A stretch of DNA of 64,000 nt, taken from NCBI RefSeq assembly GCF_051388935.1, contig NZ_JBPKBI010000022.1:37318-101317 (forward strand), in the 5' to 3' direction. The notes under the pieces are model-generated. The model was not told the origin of the DNA. It saw only the letters and a program-made list of their open reading frames with translations, and searched no databases. Source of the DNA: Yinghuangia sp035454725 (GTDB lineage: Bacteria > Actinomycetota > Actinomycetes > Streptomycetales > Streptomycetaceae). Both the position numbers and the translations under genes were made by a program. This document shows positions 41,210-50,593 of the stretch, piece after piece; positions within the stretch are counted from its first letter, which is position 1, and every line of letters starts with the position of its first letter.

Positions 41210-42649
41210 ATGGGCGACGAAGCGAACCGACAACTGATGGACCGCTTACTGGCCAAGCCAGAAATGATTGCCGCCTGCGCATCTCGCGACTTCCGAACGA
41301 TCTTCCGACTCGCGCGGATCGCCGGCCTTTACCCCACAGGCATCGCGCGTGCCTGCGGTCTTACACCCGGCCGCGTCGGCGATGTCCTTGTCGGACGTCA
41401 TGCCGTGCAGAAGATCGACGTCATCGAACGCATCTCGGATGGACTTCGCATCCCCGGCCACCTGCTCGGGCTGGCTGCCCGTCCGTGGGAAAAGGGGGTT
41501 GCTCGGAGCATGGCCAAGAACGAACATGACTTCCCTGATATGGCGCTGCTGTGGAGGCCACCAGAAGTGGCCGCCATGGCAGAGCAGTTCACGAGGAGCG
41601 ACTTACAAATGGATCGCCGAACGGCCCTGCTGGCCATGCTGTCCACAGCTGTCGGGCATGCACCGATTGCATCTCTGGAACGCTGGCTCGACGACGATCC
41701 CGATGGGCCACCACCGACCGCGAGCCGAAGTGGGGTCGGCCAGGAGGAAGTCGCTCTTCTCGAAAAGACCGCGCGCGTATTCCGACAGTGGGATCACCAA
41801 TTTGGTGGCGGCCTTCGCCGTAAAGCCGTTGTCGGCCAACTCAACGAAGTCAGCGAACTCCTGAAGACTCGTCATCCGGAACTACTGGAACGACGCCTTT
41901 ATCGCACGATGGCCGAGTTGGCGGGAACCGCCGCAACCATGTCATGGGACTCTGGCCTACAGAAGAGGGCTCACAACTACTACCTGATCGCGCTGCAGGC
42001 CGCCAAGGCTGCGGGTGACCGACCATTCGCAGCCAATACGCTGGCCGGGATGGCAAGACAACAGCTCTACCTGGGGCGCGCGTCGGACGCTCTGGAGATT
42101 GTCCGATTGGCCATCGAAGGTGCAGCCGAGCACGCCAGCCCTGCGGTTCGCGCGATGCTGTTCACACGCGAGGCCTGGGCGTATGCGCAACTGGGGCGCA
42201 TCTCAGCGTTCCAGCGTGCGACGGCGCGAGCCGAAGACGCCCTGACGTCCAGCACACCAGTTGACGAACCCCACTGGATTCACTACTTCGGGGCGGCTGA
42301 ACTCGCCGGTGTCACCGGTGGTCGGTGGTTGGAACTCGCGCGCAAAGATGCCAAGTACGCGGACCAGGCAGTTCATACCATCAGGCGGGCCGTCGACTTA
42401 CGAGGGCCGACCGGCTTGCGCAGCCACGGGCTCGACCAAGTCGGCCTGGCTGAAGCGCAATTCATTCAAGGCGAGAGGAAAGCAGCCATCGACACCACAC
42501 ACAACGCCTTGGCTGTCGCTGAAATGACTCAGTCAAGCCGGGTTCGCGCACAGATGCGCGACCTCTACGCCTACACCAACGATGGCGACCGCGACCCCAG
42601 ACTGCGAGAAGTACGTGACAGGATGCGCGAACTACTCACGACCAAGTAG
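41210..42649 (+). CDS. HTH regulator with C-terminal TPR-like repeats
   Basis: 479 residues. Residues ~25-90 form an XRE-like HTH (FRLARIAGLYPTGIARACGL, TPGRVGDVLVGRHAVQKIDV, then GLRIPGHLLGLAARPWE), a pattern common to streptomycete XRE-TPR regulators. The rest (~180-479) is all-helical, with repeats such as AHNYYLIALQAAKAAGDRPF and AQFIQGERKAAIDTTHNALA, suggesting a peptide or protein sensor. GC3 is a little lower than the core genes. The stop TAG is 8 bp before the next ATG, and the stop region serves as its Shine-Dalgarno sequence (TAGGGAG), so the two are coupled. Confidence 0.88.
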   Translation: MGDEANRQLMDRLLAKPEMIAACASRDFRTIFRLARIAGLYPTGIARACGLTPGRVGDVLVGRHAVQKIDVIERISDGLRIPGHLLGLAARPWEKGVARSMAKNEHDFPDMALLWRPPEVAAMAEQFTRSDLQMDRRTALLAMLSTAVGHAPIASLERWLDDDPDGPPPTASRSGVGQEEVALLEKTARVFRQWDHQFGGGLRRKAVVGQLNEVSELLKTRHPELLERRLYRTMAELAGTAATMSWDSGLQKRAHNYYLIALQAAKAAGDRPFAANTLAGMARQQLYLGRASDALEIVRLAIEGAAEHASPAVRAMLFTREAWAYAQLGRISAFQRATARAEDALTSSTPVDEPHWIHYFGAAELAGVTGGRWLELARKDAKYADQAVHTIRRAVDLRGPTGLRSHGLDQVGLAEAQFIQGERKAAIDTTHNALAVAEMTQSSRVRAQMRDLYAYTNDGDRDPRLREVRDRMRELLTTK

Positions 42650-42657
42650 GGAGTTAC

Positions 42658-43140
42658 ATGCCCACCATCGGGATCACCGGTCACATGGACATCACGTCGG
42701 AGACTTCGCAGCTTGTGGAAACCGAGCTGCGGAAGCACCTCGACAACATCCCACCCGGCGAGCTGGTGGGCATGAGCTGCATTGCCAAGGGTGCCGACGC
42801 GCTTTTCGCTGAGGTTGTGCTGTCGCTCGGGGGTCGTCTTGTTGTGGTTCTACCCTCTCGTGACTACCGAGCCGCGAAGGTCAAGCCGGACTACCTGGCC
42901 GCGTTCGACTCGCTGCTCGGGCGGGCCGCGGAAGTCCAGACCATGCCGTACGACAACGCCGACCGCGATGCCTATACCGCCGCGAACGAATACCTCGTGT
43001 CGGAATGCGAAGCGCTTTTCGCCGTCTGGGACGGGCAGCCCCCGTCCGGCAAAGGCGGTACGGCCGATGTCGTCGCGTACGCCCGGCAGCTCGGCACGCC
43101 CGTCACGGTCGTCTGGCCGAGCGGTGCCGCACGAAGCTGA
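42658..43140 (+). CDS. SLOG-like nucleotide-binding protein
   Basis: 160 residues. IGITGHMDIT (residues ~4-13), CIAKGADALFAEVVLSLGGR followed by LVVVLPSRDYR, and a C-terminal GGTADVVAYARQLGTPVTVV fit a Rossmann-type SLOG fold (LOG/DprA-A/YpsA-like), in which GxTGH and GGTA-type loops bind nucleotides or nucleotide-derived signals. It lacks the PGGxGTxxE motif of LOG phosphoribohydrolases, so a sensor role is more likely than an enzyme (inference). Translationally coupled to the HTH-TPR gene. Confidence 0.7.
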   Translation: MPTIGITGHMDITSETSQLVETELRKHLDNIPPGELVGMSCIAKGADALFAEVVLSLGGRLVVVLPSRDYRAAKVKPDYLAAFDSLLGRAAEVQTMPYDNADRDAYTAANEYLVSECEALFAVWDGQPPSGKGGTADVVAYARQLGTPVTVVWPSGAARS

Positions 43141-43262
43141 GCGGAGCAGCGGTGGCCTGCGGAACACGCCCGAAGAATCACGCATGGATGCGCGGATGCC
43201 GGGCAGTCCTGGGGGCCACCGGCCCCCATTCGGGGGTCGGTCGTCGACCGAGGAGGTTCTCG

Positions 43263-43490
43263 ATGTTGATGGCACACCCGGCTGTACTGCGTGATCTGGT
43301 CGAGCAGTACCAGGCACTCAGCCTTCTGCACGCCGAACAGGGCAGCCCGGAGGCCCGGCGGCGTATGGAGGACATCGCGTACACCCTGTGTGTCTCGACG
43401 GGGACCCGTGACATCGACGCCGCGCTGATAGCCGCACGCCTGCGACTGCCCGGGGCACGCCCCGAGGACGACTCGCTGGTCGGTGCCTGA
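43263..43490 (+). CDS. DUF5133 family protein
   Basis: 75 residues: MLMAHPAVLRDLVEQYQALS, RRRMEDIAYTLCVSTGTRDI and a C-terminal DAALIAARLRL. It matches the Streptomyces DUF5133 pattern (small, helical, no known function). The ATG at 43263 is the family start. It is 6 bp upstream of the PAP2 gene, so the two may be co-transcribed. Confidence 0.85.
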   Translation: MLMAHPAVLRDLVEQYQALSLLHAEQGSPEARRRMEDIAYTLCVSTGTRDIDAALIAARLRLPGARPEDDSLVGA

Positions 43491-43496
43491 CGCGCG

Positions 43497-44219
43497 ATGC
43501 GCTCGCGCGGCCACGAGGCGATCGAGCGGGAGGTGCCGTTGCCCGAGCGGCGGTTCGATCGGCAACGGGCGTTCGTCGCGGGTGCGGTGCTCCTTGCGGC
43601 GTTCACGCTGCTCGCGGTGCCGGTCGAGTTGTCGTGGTCGCCGTTGGAAGAGCTTGACGCCGGGGTTGCCCGGCATCTCGACGCGTGGGTGACAGCCGAC
43701 GCCGTGCGTGTGGACACGGCGTCGGTGCTGAGCGATTGGGTGTGGGATCCGTTCGTTTTCCGCGGCCTCGTCCTGGTGGTCTGTGTGTGGCTGTGGCGCC
43801 AAGGCGAGCGCCGCACGGTGATGTGGGCGGTCGTGGCGATGGCCGCGGCGGCGGGGACGAGCGGGCTGATGAAGATCGCATTCGACCGGCCGCGTCCGGA
43901 GGGGATGGCGGTCACGGCCCCCGGCGGCTCCTTCCCGTCGGGCCATGTGGTCACCGCGACGGTCGGTGCCGGTGTTCTGGTGCTGCTGCTCGCACCCGCC
44001 CTCTCCGCTCGCCTGGGGCTGTTGGTGCGCGGCATCGCACTGGTCTCCGTCGTCGGTGTCGGTGCCACTCGCGCGGTTCTCGGTGCGCATTACCTGACCG
44101 ACGTCGTCGGCGGTTGGCTGCTCGGCGGGGCCATCCTGGCCCTCACGTGTGCGGCGTTCGCCTCGGGCCGCCGGCAGGAGCTCGGAGGCAAGGCGCGTTC
44201 CCCGGCCGTGCGCGAGTAG
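43497..44219 (+). CDS. PAP2-family membrane phosphatase
   Basis: 240 residues with about six membrane segments. The three PAP2 signatures are present: KIAFDRPRP, PSGH, and RAVLGAHYLTDVVGG (catalytic His and Arg). The enzyme dephosphorylates lipid phosphates such as undecaprenyl pyrophosphate, phosphatidate or a sugar lipid at the outer face of the plasma membrane. ATG 43497 lies 6 bp after the DUF5133 stop. Confidence 0.94.
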   Translation: MRSRGHEAIEREVPLPERRFDRQRAFVAGAVLLAAFTLLAVPVELSWSPLEELDAGVARHLDAWVTADAVRVDTASVLSDWVWDPFVFRGLVLVVCVWLWRQGERRTVMWAVVAMAAAAGTSGLMKIAFDRPRPEGMAVTAPGGSFPSGHVVTATVGAGVLVLLLAPALSARLGLLVRGIALVSVVGVGATRAVLGAHYLTDVVGGWLLGGAILALTCAAFASGRRQELGGKARSPAVRE

Positions 44220-44309
44220 CACGCGCGTAGGCGGCCCCCGGTCGGGCAGAGTCTCCCGTGGATGCTCCCTGGGCAAGAGGCCGGAGCGTGCCGGGAGGAG
44301 CGAACGACC

Positions 44310-46037
44310 ATGGCCGAACTGACGTTGGGGCCGCTGCTGCGCTACACCGGGCGGACGACCGCGACGGTGTGGGTCGAGACCGACGGGCCGGCGCGGGTCG
44401 CCGTGGAGTGTGACGACGCGGCCGGGTCGACGGACACCTGGTCGGTGTTCGGGCGGCATTACGCGCTTGTGGTGGTCGAGGGGCTGGCCGCCGGGCGGAG
44501 CCGGGCGTACCAGGTACTGGTGGACGGGCGGCAGGTGTGGCCGCCGGAGGACGGCGCGTTCCCGCCCAGCGTCATCCGGACGCTGTCCGACGACGGTGGT
44601 TCGGGCCCGCAGCGCATCACCTTCGGTTCGTGCCGCTGGTCGCGGCCTCCGGTTCCCGGTGAGTCCGGGGAACGCCACCTCGCCCCTGATGCGCTGGACA
44701 CCCTCGCACTGCGGCTTGCACACGAGCCGGACGCCGAACTTCCCGACGCTCTGTTGCTGTTGGGTGACCAGGTGTACGCCGATGAGATCTCCCACCGGAT
44801 GCGGAACCGCCTCGCCGAGCGCCGTGACCTGTCGCAGCCACCTGGGCCCCAGGCCGCCGATTACGAAGAGTACGCACTTCTCTACCAGGAGTCGTGGACC
44901 GACCCGCAGATCCGCTGGCTGTTGTCGACGGTGCCGACCGCGATGATCTTCGACGACCACGAGATGATCGACGACTGGAACACGTCGCACAGCTGGCGCC
45001 GTGACATGGCGGAACAGCCGTGGTGGGCCGAGCGCATCACCGGCGCGTTCGCCTCCTACTGGGTGTATCAGCACCTCGGCAATCTGTCGCCGGAAACACT
45101 TGCGGAAGACCGCACGTTCGCCGCTGTGCAGGCCGCCGAAGCGCCCGAGGAAGCCACCGGGATCCTGCGCGAGTTCGCGGTCCGGGCCGACGGAGACGCC
45201 GATCAGGAGGACGGTGCCCGCCCCCGTATGCAGTGGAGTTTCCGCCGGGACTTCGGCCGGACGCGGCTGGTCATGCTCGACAACCGGGCGGGGCGGGTTC
45301 TGACGCCGACCGACCGCCGCATGCTCAGCAGCGAGGAATTCTCCTGGGCGGTCCGGCAGTTCGAGGAGGGCGGCTACGACCATCTGCTGATCGGCAGTTC
45401 GCTTCCGTGGCTGCTGCCGCACGCGATCCACGATCTGGAGTCGTGGAACGAGGCGCTGTGCTCGGGGGTCTGGGGGCCGCGCGCCGCCGAGGTCGGCGAG
45501 AAGGTGCGTCGCGCGGGAGACCTCGAACACTGGTCGGCATTCCGTGAGTCGTTCGAGGAGTTCAGCGCAGAGCTGCGCCGGATCGCCGCGGAAGGCACCG
45601 GGTCGAACGGCGAACGTCCGTCCACCATCTGCGTGTTGTCCGGGGATGTGCACCACGCGTACGTCGCCGAGGCGCACTGGCCGGGCGTCGACACCGCGCA
45701 AGGCGCCGCTTGCGTCGTGCAGTTGACCTGTTCGCCGCTGCACAACTCGGTGCCGCCGGCGATCCGTGCGGGATTCCTGTTCGGCTGGGGCCGGTTGGCG
45801 ACCGGCATCGGGCGCCTTCTCGCCCGGCACGCCGGCCTGCCGCCGAGGCCGCTGCACTGGACCAAGCTCGGCGGCCCTTGGTTCGGAAACCACCTGATGA
45901 CCTTGACGATTCACGGCAGGCACGCCGAACTCGCTTTGGATCGTGCGGAGTCCACGTCGTCCGACAAGAACGCCGAAGGCTCCGTCGGGACCGGTCGCGC
46001 GCGGCTGCGGCGGATCGGCCGCGGTCGGCTGCGCTGA
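44310..46037 (+). CDS. PhoD-like alkaline phosphatase/phosphodiesterase
   Basis: 575 residues. The metallophosphatase core is visible: FGSCRWSR, LLGDQVYADE, FDDHEMIDDWN, the GSSLPWLLP region and LSGDVHHAYVAE. An Ig-like N-terminal segment (GPLLRYTGRTTATVWVETDG) is typical of the PhoD/YjcR-like cytoplasmic group. No signal peptide, unlike secreted PhoD, so the substrate may be intracellular. ATG 44310 has GGGAGGAG upstream; the frame extends to 44262. Confidence 0.9.
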   Translation: MAELTLGPLLRYTGRTTATVWVETDGPARVAVECDDAAGSTDTWSVFGRHYALVVVEGLAAGRSRAYQVLVDGRQVWPPEDGAFPPSVIRTLSDDGGSGPQRITFGSCRWSRPPVPGESGERHLAPDALDTLALRLAHEPDAELPDALLLLGDQVYADEISHRMRNRLAERRDLSQPPGPQAADYEEYALLYQESWTDPQIRWLLSTVPTAMIFDDHEMIDDWNTSHSWRRDMAEQPWWAERITGAFASYWVYQHLGNLSPETLAEDRTFAAVQAAEAPEEATGILREFAVRADGDADQEDGARPRMQWSFRRDFGRTRLVMLDNRAGRVLTPTDRRMLSSEEFSWAVRQFEEGGYDHLLIGSSLPWLLPHAIHDLESWNEALCSGVWGPRAAEVGEKVRRAGDLEHWSAFRESFEEFSAELRRIAAEGTGSNGERPSTICVLSGDVHHAYVAEAHWPGVDTAQGAACVVQLTCSPLHNSVPPAIRAGFLFGWGRLATGIGRLLARHAGLPPRPLHWTKLGGPWFGNHLMTLTIHGRHAELALDRAESTSSDKNAEGSVGTGRARLRRIGRGRLR

Positions 46038-46092
46038 CCGGAGCCGTTCAGGCCCAGAACAATCAACTACCGTACCAAACCGGGCAGTTCTT

Positions 46093-46118
46093 GATCACGC
46101 ATGGTTATCATGCGGATC
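46093..46118. promoter_or_regulatory. Inverted repeat upstream of etfB
   Basis: CGCATG (46098-46103), spacer GTTAT, CATGCG (46109-46114), flanked by GATC on each side (46093-46096, 46115-46118). It lies just upstream of the candidate etfB promoter. It could bind a fatty-acid-responsive regulator (inference). Confidence 0.5.
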
Positions 46119-46130
46119 GTCTCAGCTCTG

Positions 46131-46158
46131 TTGGTCGGCGGTGCGGTGCGCCTACACT
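46131..46158 (+). promoter_or_regulatory. Candidate promoter of the etfBAD operon
   Basis: TTGGTC (46131-46136), 16-bp spacer, TACACT (46153-46158). The start codon of etfB is 46 bp downstream, with a GGAGG site in between. Confidence 0.5.
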
Positions 46159-46203
46159 CGCATCCGGCAGCACGATCCGCACGATGAGCGGAGGCGAGCA
46201 CCG

Positions 46204-47016
46204 GTGAAAGTTGTGGTGTTGGTCAAGCACGTGCCCGACGAAGCAGCCGATCGCCCTTCCGGTACCGAGGCGTCCGGCACCAAAGTCTTCGCGCCCGACC
46301 TGACGATCGACCGGGGCGCGTTGAGCTGTCGCCTCGGCGCGCTGGACGAGAACGCGGTCGAGCAGGCGATGCGCATCGCCCGGCGGCGGCTCGACGTGCA
46401 GATCATCGCCGTGACGATGGGCCCGGCAGGTGCGGAGCGCTCGCTGGCCCGGGCCCTTGCGCTCGGAGCCGACGAAGGCGTGCACGTGCGCGACGACGCC
46501 CTGCACGGATCGGATGCGCGGGCGACGGCTTCGGTGTTGGCGACAGTCGTTGCCCGGCTCGGCTTCGACCTCGTGCTGTGCGGCGCGGCGTCGTCGGACT
46601 CGGGGATGTCCGTCGTCCCGGCGATGGTGGCCGAGCATCTGGGCGTCCCCGTGGCGTGCGACGCGGACGCGGTGTGGGTGGGTGAGGACGAAGTCCTCGT
46701 ACGCCGCGACGCCGACGGATTCGTCGAGGAGGTCGCGGCACCGCTGCCCGCGGTGGTCTCCGTCACGGAACGCGCGGACGAGCCCAGGTATCCGTCGTTC
46801 CGGGCGATCGTCGAGGCCCGCCACAAGGTGCTGCGCACTTGGTCGTTGGCGGATCTGCGCATCCGACCCGAGACGGTGGGCGCCAACGCGTCGGCGACCG
46901 TTGTGCGTTCGGTGACCCCGCATCCGGGCGAGCGGCCCGCGGTGCTGATCGAAGGCGCATCGGACGTCGCTGCGGCGCGCCTCGCACGCTACCTGACGGA
47001 GCACCAGTTGATCTGA
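46204..47016 (+). CDS. etfB: Electron transfer flavoprotein beta subunit
   Basis: 270 residues. VKVVVLVKHVPDEAADRPSG is the EtfB/FixA N-terminus. IAVTMGPAGAERSLARALAL is the AMP-binding region and LVLCGAASSDSGMSVVPAMV the conserved signature region. The GTG start at 46204 has GGAGG upstream. With EtfA it carries electrons from acyl-CoA dehydrogenases. First gene of a set etfB-etfA-etfD. Confidence 0.95.
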   Translation: MKVVVLVKHVPDEAADRPSGTEASGTKVFAPDLTIDRGALSCRLGALDENAVEQAMRIARRRLDVQIIAVTMGPAGAERSLARALALGADEGVHVRDDALHGSDARATASVLATVVARLGFDLVLCGAASSDSGMSVVPAMVAEHLGVPVACDADAVWVGEDEVLVRRDADGFVEEVAAPLPAVVSVTERADEPRYPSFRAIVEARHKVLRTWSLADLRIRPETVGANASATVVRSVTPHPGERPAVLIEGASDVAAARLARYLTEHQLI

Positions 47017-47046
47017 TCGATGAACGAGGCGCTGGGAGGCCGGGCG

Positions 47047-48060
47047 ATGGGCCCTGTGCTAGTGCTCGTCGAACAACACGAAGGCAATGGCGACACCGTC
47101 CAGTCACGCACATACGAACTGCTTACGATTGCACGGCGGTTCGGTGATCCGGTGGCAGTGGCCCGGCATCCGGTGGACGCGGCGTGCGTCGCGGCGCTGG
47201 GACGGTACGGCGCGACGCGCGTCTGCGTGGTGGAGTCCGCCGTACCGGGTGCGAGCCCGGCCGTGGTCGCGGTCGCGGGTCTCGCCGAACTCGCGTGGCA
47301 GATGTCCGCGGTGGCCGTGCTGATCGGTTCGGGACGCGAGGGGCGCGAGGTGGCGGCCCGGACATCGGTGCGGCTCGGTGCCGGGATCGTGACGGATGCG
47401 GTCGATGTGCGGCCGGGCCCGGGCGGGCCGGTGACCGTGCAGGACGTGTGTGAGGGCGCGTACCGCGTCGAGTCGGTGGTGCGCGGGGATTCGCCGGTGA
47501 TCACGGTGGCCCCCGGCGCGGTCGCGGCGGTACCTGATCCGGCGGTGCCGGTCGTCGAACGTGTGCGCGTGCGGCCGGCAGAACCGGCCTGTGCGGTGAG
47601 GGTGGTGGCGCGCACGCCGAAAACCCGGCGCCCCGGTGTCGCGGGGGCGGCCGTGGTGGTCGCCGGCGGGCGTGGTGTCGGTTCCGCCGACGGGTTCGCG
47701 CTCATCGAGAAGGTCGCGGACGCTCTCGGCGGCGCGGTCGGGGGGACGCACGCGGCGGCCGATCACGGTTGGTGTCCGCCCGACGCGCTGATCGGCCAGA
47801 CGGGGGCGATCGTGCATCCGCGCCTGTATCTGGCGTGCGGCATCTCCGGGTCGGTGCACCACCGGGCCGGCATGCGGCACGCGTCCACGATCGTGGCGAT
47901 CGACAAGGACCCGTCGGCGCCGATCTTCCGGATCGCCGACGTCGCCGTGGTGGGCGACCTGCACGAGGTGCTGCCGGCCCTGCTCGCGGAGCTGGACCGG
48001 CGGCGGCGACAGCCCTGCGGCGTCGAGGAGACGGCCGCGGCCGACACTGCGGTCACCTGA
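47047..48060 (+). CDS. etfA: Electron transfer flavoprotein alpha subunit
   Basis: 337 residues. PVLVLVEQHEGN is the N-terminus. The FAD-binding C-terminal half contains VVAGGRGVGSADGFALIEKV, IGQTGAIVHPRLYLACGISG and IVAIDKDPSAPIFRIADVAV, as in EtfA/FixB. The ATG at 47047 has GGGAGG 7 nt upstream; an upstream ATG at 47020 is less well supported. It forms a heterodimer with EtfB and follows it by 30 bp. Confidence 0.95.
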   Translation: MGPVLVLVEQHEGNGDTVQSRTYELLTIARRFGDPVAVARHPVDAACVAALGRYGATRVCVVESAVPGASPAVVAVAGLAELAWQMSAVAVLIGSGREGREVAARTSVRLGAGIVTDAVDVRPGPGGPVTVQDVCEGAYRVESVVRGDSPVITVAPGAVAAVPDPAVPVVERVRVRPAEPACAVRVVARTPKTRRPGVAGAAVVVAGGRGVGSADGFALIEKVADALGGAVGGTHAAADHGWCPPDALIGQTGAIVHPRLYLACGISGSVHHRAGMRHASTIVAIDKDPSAPIFRIADVAVVGDLHEVLPALLAELDRRRRQPCGVEETAAADTAVT

Positions 48061-48179
48061 CCGCCGCAGGACGAACGAGCACGAGGCACGACGTACCCGC
48101 ACGAATTCGCGTACCCGCACGGCACCTCGTACGAAGCACACCCTTCGGACCGAGACCCCGATCCCCGTGGGAGGCGTAA

Positions 48180-50456
48180 GTGGCAGTACGACTCGTCATC
48201 GGACTCGCGATCACGGCGGTCGCGTTCGCGCTGGCCGGACACCGCGTCCTGAACCTCTACCGGCTCGGCCGCGCCGGGCAGGCGGTGGAGCCGGACCGCA
48301 CCCGTGGCGCGGGGACCCGGTTGTGGGCCGTCGCCACCGAGGTGCTGGGCCAGCGGAAGCTGCTCAAGTGGACGGGTGCCGGCGTCGCGCACTTCGCGGT
48401 CTTCTGGGGCTTCGTGATCCTCGGCGCGACCATCGTCGAGGGCTACGGGGCTTTGTTCGACAAGGACTTCCACATTCCGATCATCGGAAAGCAGGCGTGG
48501 CTGGGCGCGTTGGAGGACGCGTTCGTGGTCGCGGTGCTGTGCGGCATCGCGGCGTTCGCGGTGATCCGGTGGCGGCAGTCGCCGGACCGGGCCGGTCGCG
48601 GCTCGCGGTTCTTCGGCTCGCACACGGGTGCCGCGTGGCTCGTGCTGCTGATGATCTTCAATGTGATGTGGACGCTGCTGCTGTTCCGGGGCTCGCAGGT
48701 CAACGCGGGCACCTTCCCCTACCAGGACGGCGCGTTCGCCTCCGAGGCGGTCGGCGAGGTACTCGAGCCGCTGGGCCACGACGGCAACGAAGTCCTCGAA
48801 CACGTCGCCTTGTTGGTGTCCTTGGGCGTGGTCCTGACCTTCCTGGTCCTGGTGGTGTACTCCAAGCACCTGCACATCTTCCTCGCCCCGCTCAACGTGC
48901 TCTTCTCGCGACGCCCGCGCGCTCTCGGCCCGTTGCTGCCGGTCCGATCGGGGGGCAGGGAGGTCGACTTCGAGGACCCGGACGAGGAGGACACGATCGG
49001 GCGCGGCGCGATCGAGGATTTCACCTGGAAGGGGCTGCTCGACTTCGCGACGTGCACCGAGTGCGGGCGCTGCCAGTCGCAGTGTCCTGCGTGGAACACC
49101 GGAAAGCCGCTCAGTCCCAAACTGCTCATCATGGCGTTGCGTGACCACGCGCTCGCGAAGGCGCCGTACCTCCTGGCGTCGTCGGACGAGGCACGTGCGG
49201 CGCTGCCCGAGGCCCAGGCGGCGGAGGCCGCAAGGCCGTTGGTAGGCCCTTCGGACGACCGCGGGGTCATCGACCCCGACGTCCTGTGGTCCTGTGTGAC
49301 CTGCGGCGCGTGTGTCGAGCAGTGCCCCGTCGACATCGAGCACGTCGACCACATCGTGGACATGCGGCGCTACCAGGTGATGATGGAATCGGCGTTCCCC
49401 AAGGAAGCGTCGTCGATGATGCGGAACCTGGAGCGCAAGGGCGACCCGTGGGGGCGCGGCCGGAAGGCACGGATGGAGTGGGCCGTCGGACTGCCGTTCG
49501 AGGTGCGGGTGCTGGGCGGCGAGGAGATCCCGTCCGATGTCGAGTACCTGTACTGGGTGGGCTGCGCGGGCTCGTTGGACGACCACGCGAAGAAGACGAG
49601 CCGGGCGGTTGCCGAGCTGCTGCACGAAGCCGGCGTCGGCTTCGCGGTGCTGGGCCGCGACGAGGGGTGTACGGGTGACGCGGCCCGCCGCATGGGCAAC
49701 GAACTCCTGTTCCAGGAACTCGCGCGGCAGAACGTCGAAACCCTCGACGCCGCGTTCGGCGCGCGCGAGACGAGGAAGATCGTGGTGACGTGCGCGCACT
49801 GCTTCAACGCGCTCGGCAACGAGTACCCGCAACTCGGCGGCCATTACGAAGTCGTCCACCACACCGAGCTGTTGGCCCGGCTGGTCGAGGAAGGCAGGCT
49901 GGTCCCGGCCGGCGAGGTGGACGCCAACGTGACCTACCACGATCCGTGTTACCTGGGCCGGCACAACCGGGTGTTCAGCCCGCCGCGGGCGATCCTCGGC
50001 AGCGTGCCGGGCGTTCGCCTCACCGAGATGCCACGCAACCGGGAGCGTTCGTTCTGCTGCGGGGCGGGCGGCGCGCGCATGTGGATGGAGGAGACGATCG
50101 GCACGCGTATCAACGAGACGCGTACCGACGAGGCGTTGGGCACCGAACCGGACCTGGTGACCGCGGCGTGCCCGTACTGCATCGTCATGCTGACCGACGG
50201 CGTGGCGACCCGCAAACAGGAGGGCAGGGCGGCGGAGTCCGTGCGCGTGACCGATGTCTCGGAAGTCCTGTTGAGGTCGGTCCGCCGCGGGACAGGAGCG
50301 CCGCCGCCCGCGACGAACGGCTCCGCGTCCGACGACGCGGAGGCGGAACAGGCCGCCGCCGCACCGAACGGCAACGGGGCCGCACCGCGCGCGGCACCGA
50401 CCGACACCGGTGCCGGTGCCGGTGCGCCGGAGACGGCCGACACGGACACGAAGTGA
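48180..50456 (+). CDS. EtfD-type membrane ETF:quinone oxidoreductase (Fe-S/CCG protein)
   Basis: 758 residues. The N-terminal ~250 residues hold 4-6 membrane helices, including a HdrE/NarI-like heme-binding region. Two ferredoxin clusters follow: CTECGRCQSQCP and CVTCGACVEQCPVDIEH. Two CCG-type domains complete it (VGCAGSLDD..EGCTGD, DPCYLGRHN..SFCCGAGG). This is the layout of mycobacterial EtfD (Rv0338c-like), which passes electrons from EtfBA to the quinone pool during fatty-acid oxidation. The tail is a disordered Ala/Pro segment. GTG 48180 has GGGAGG upstream. Confidence 0.9.
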   Translation: MAVRLVIGLAITAVAFALAGHRVLNLYRLGRAGQAVEPDRTRGAGTRLWAVATEVLGQRKLLKWTGAGVAHFAVFWGFVILGATIVEGYGALFDKDFHIPIIGKQAWLGALEDAFVVAVLCGIAAFAVIRWRQSPDRAGRGSRFFGSHTGAAWLVLLMIFNVMWTLLLFRGSQVNAGTFPYQDGAFASEAVGEVLEPLGHDGNEVLEHVALLVSLGVVLTFLVLVVYSKHLHIFLAPLNVLFSRRPRALGPLLPVRSGGREVDFEDPDEEDTIGRGAIEDFTWKGLLDFATCTECGRCQSQCPAWNTGKPLSPKLLIMALRDHALAKAPYLLASSDEARAALPEAQAAEAARPLVGPSDDRGVIDPDVLWSCVTCGACVEQCPVDIEHVDHIVDMRRYQVMMESAFPKEASSMMRNLERKGDPWGRGRKARMEWAVGLPFEVRVLGGEEIPSDVEYLYWVGCAGSLDDHAKKTSRAVAELLHEAGVGFAVLGRDEGCTGDAARRMGNELLFQELARQNVETLDAAFGARETRKIVVTCAHCFNALGNEYPQLGGHYEVVHHTELLARLVEEGRLVPAGEVDANVTYHDPCYLGRHNRVFSPPRAILGSVPGVRLTEMPRNRERSFCCGAGGARMWMEETIGTRINETRTDEALGTEPDLVTAACPYCIVMLTDGVATRKQEGRAAESVRVTDVSEVLLRSVRRGTGAPPPATNGSASDDAEAEQAAAAPNGNGAAPRAAPTDTGAGAGAPETADTDTK

Positions 50457-50593
50457 CGCCGCACGCCGAGACGCCGGATCCGGACGTTCCCGAGAGCTTC
50501 ACCCGCCGGCCAGCTCCGTCGTGGCCGGAGGTCGCCTGCCGTCGTTTGACTCGGCCGAACCCGCCGCGAGTCGAACGACGACAGGAGACCACG

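Noticed and set aside
38438..43140. A graspetide (ATP-grasp peptide) cluster based on the methyltransferase remnant
   Set aside because: No ATP-grasp ligase or precursor peptide lies nearby; the ATP-grasp gene at 25.7 kb is 13 kb away in another context.
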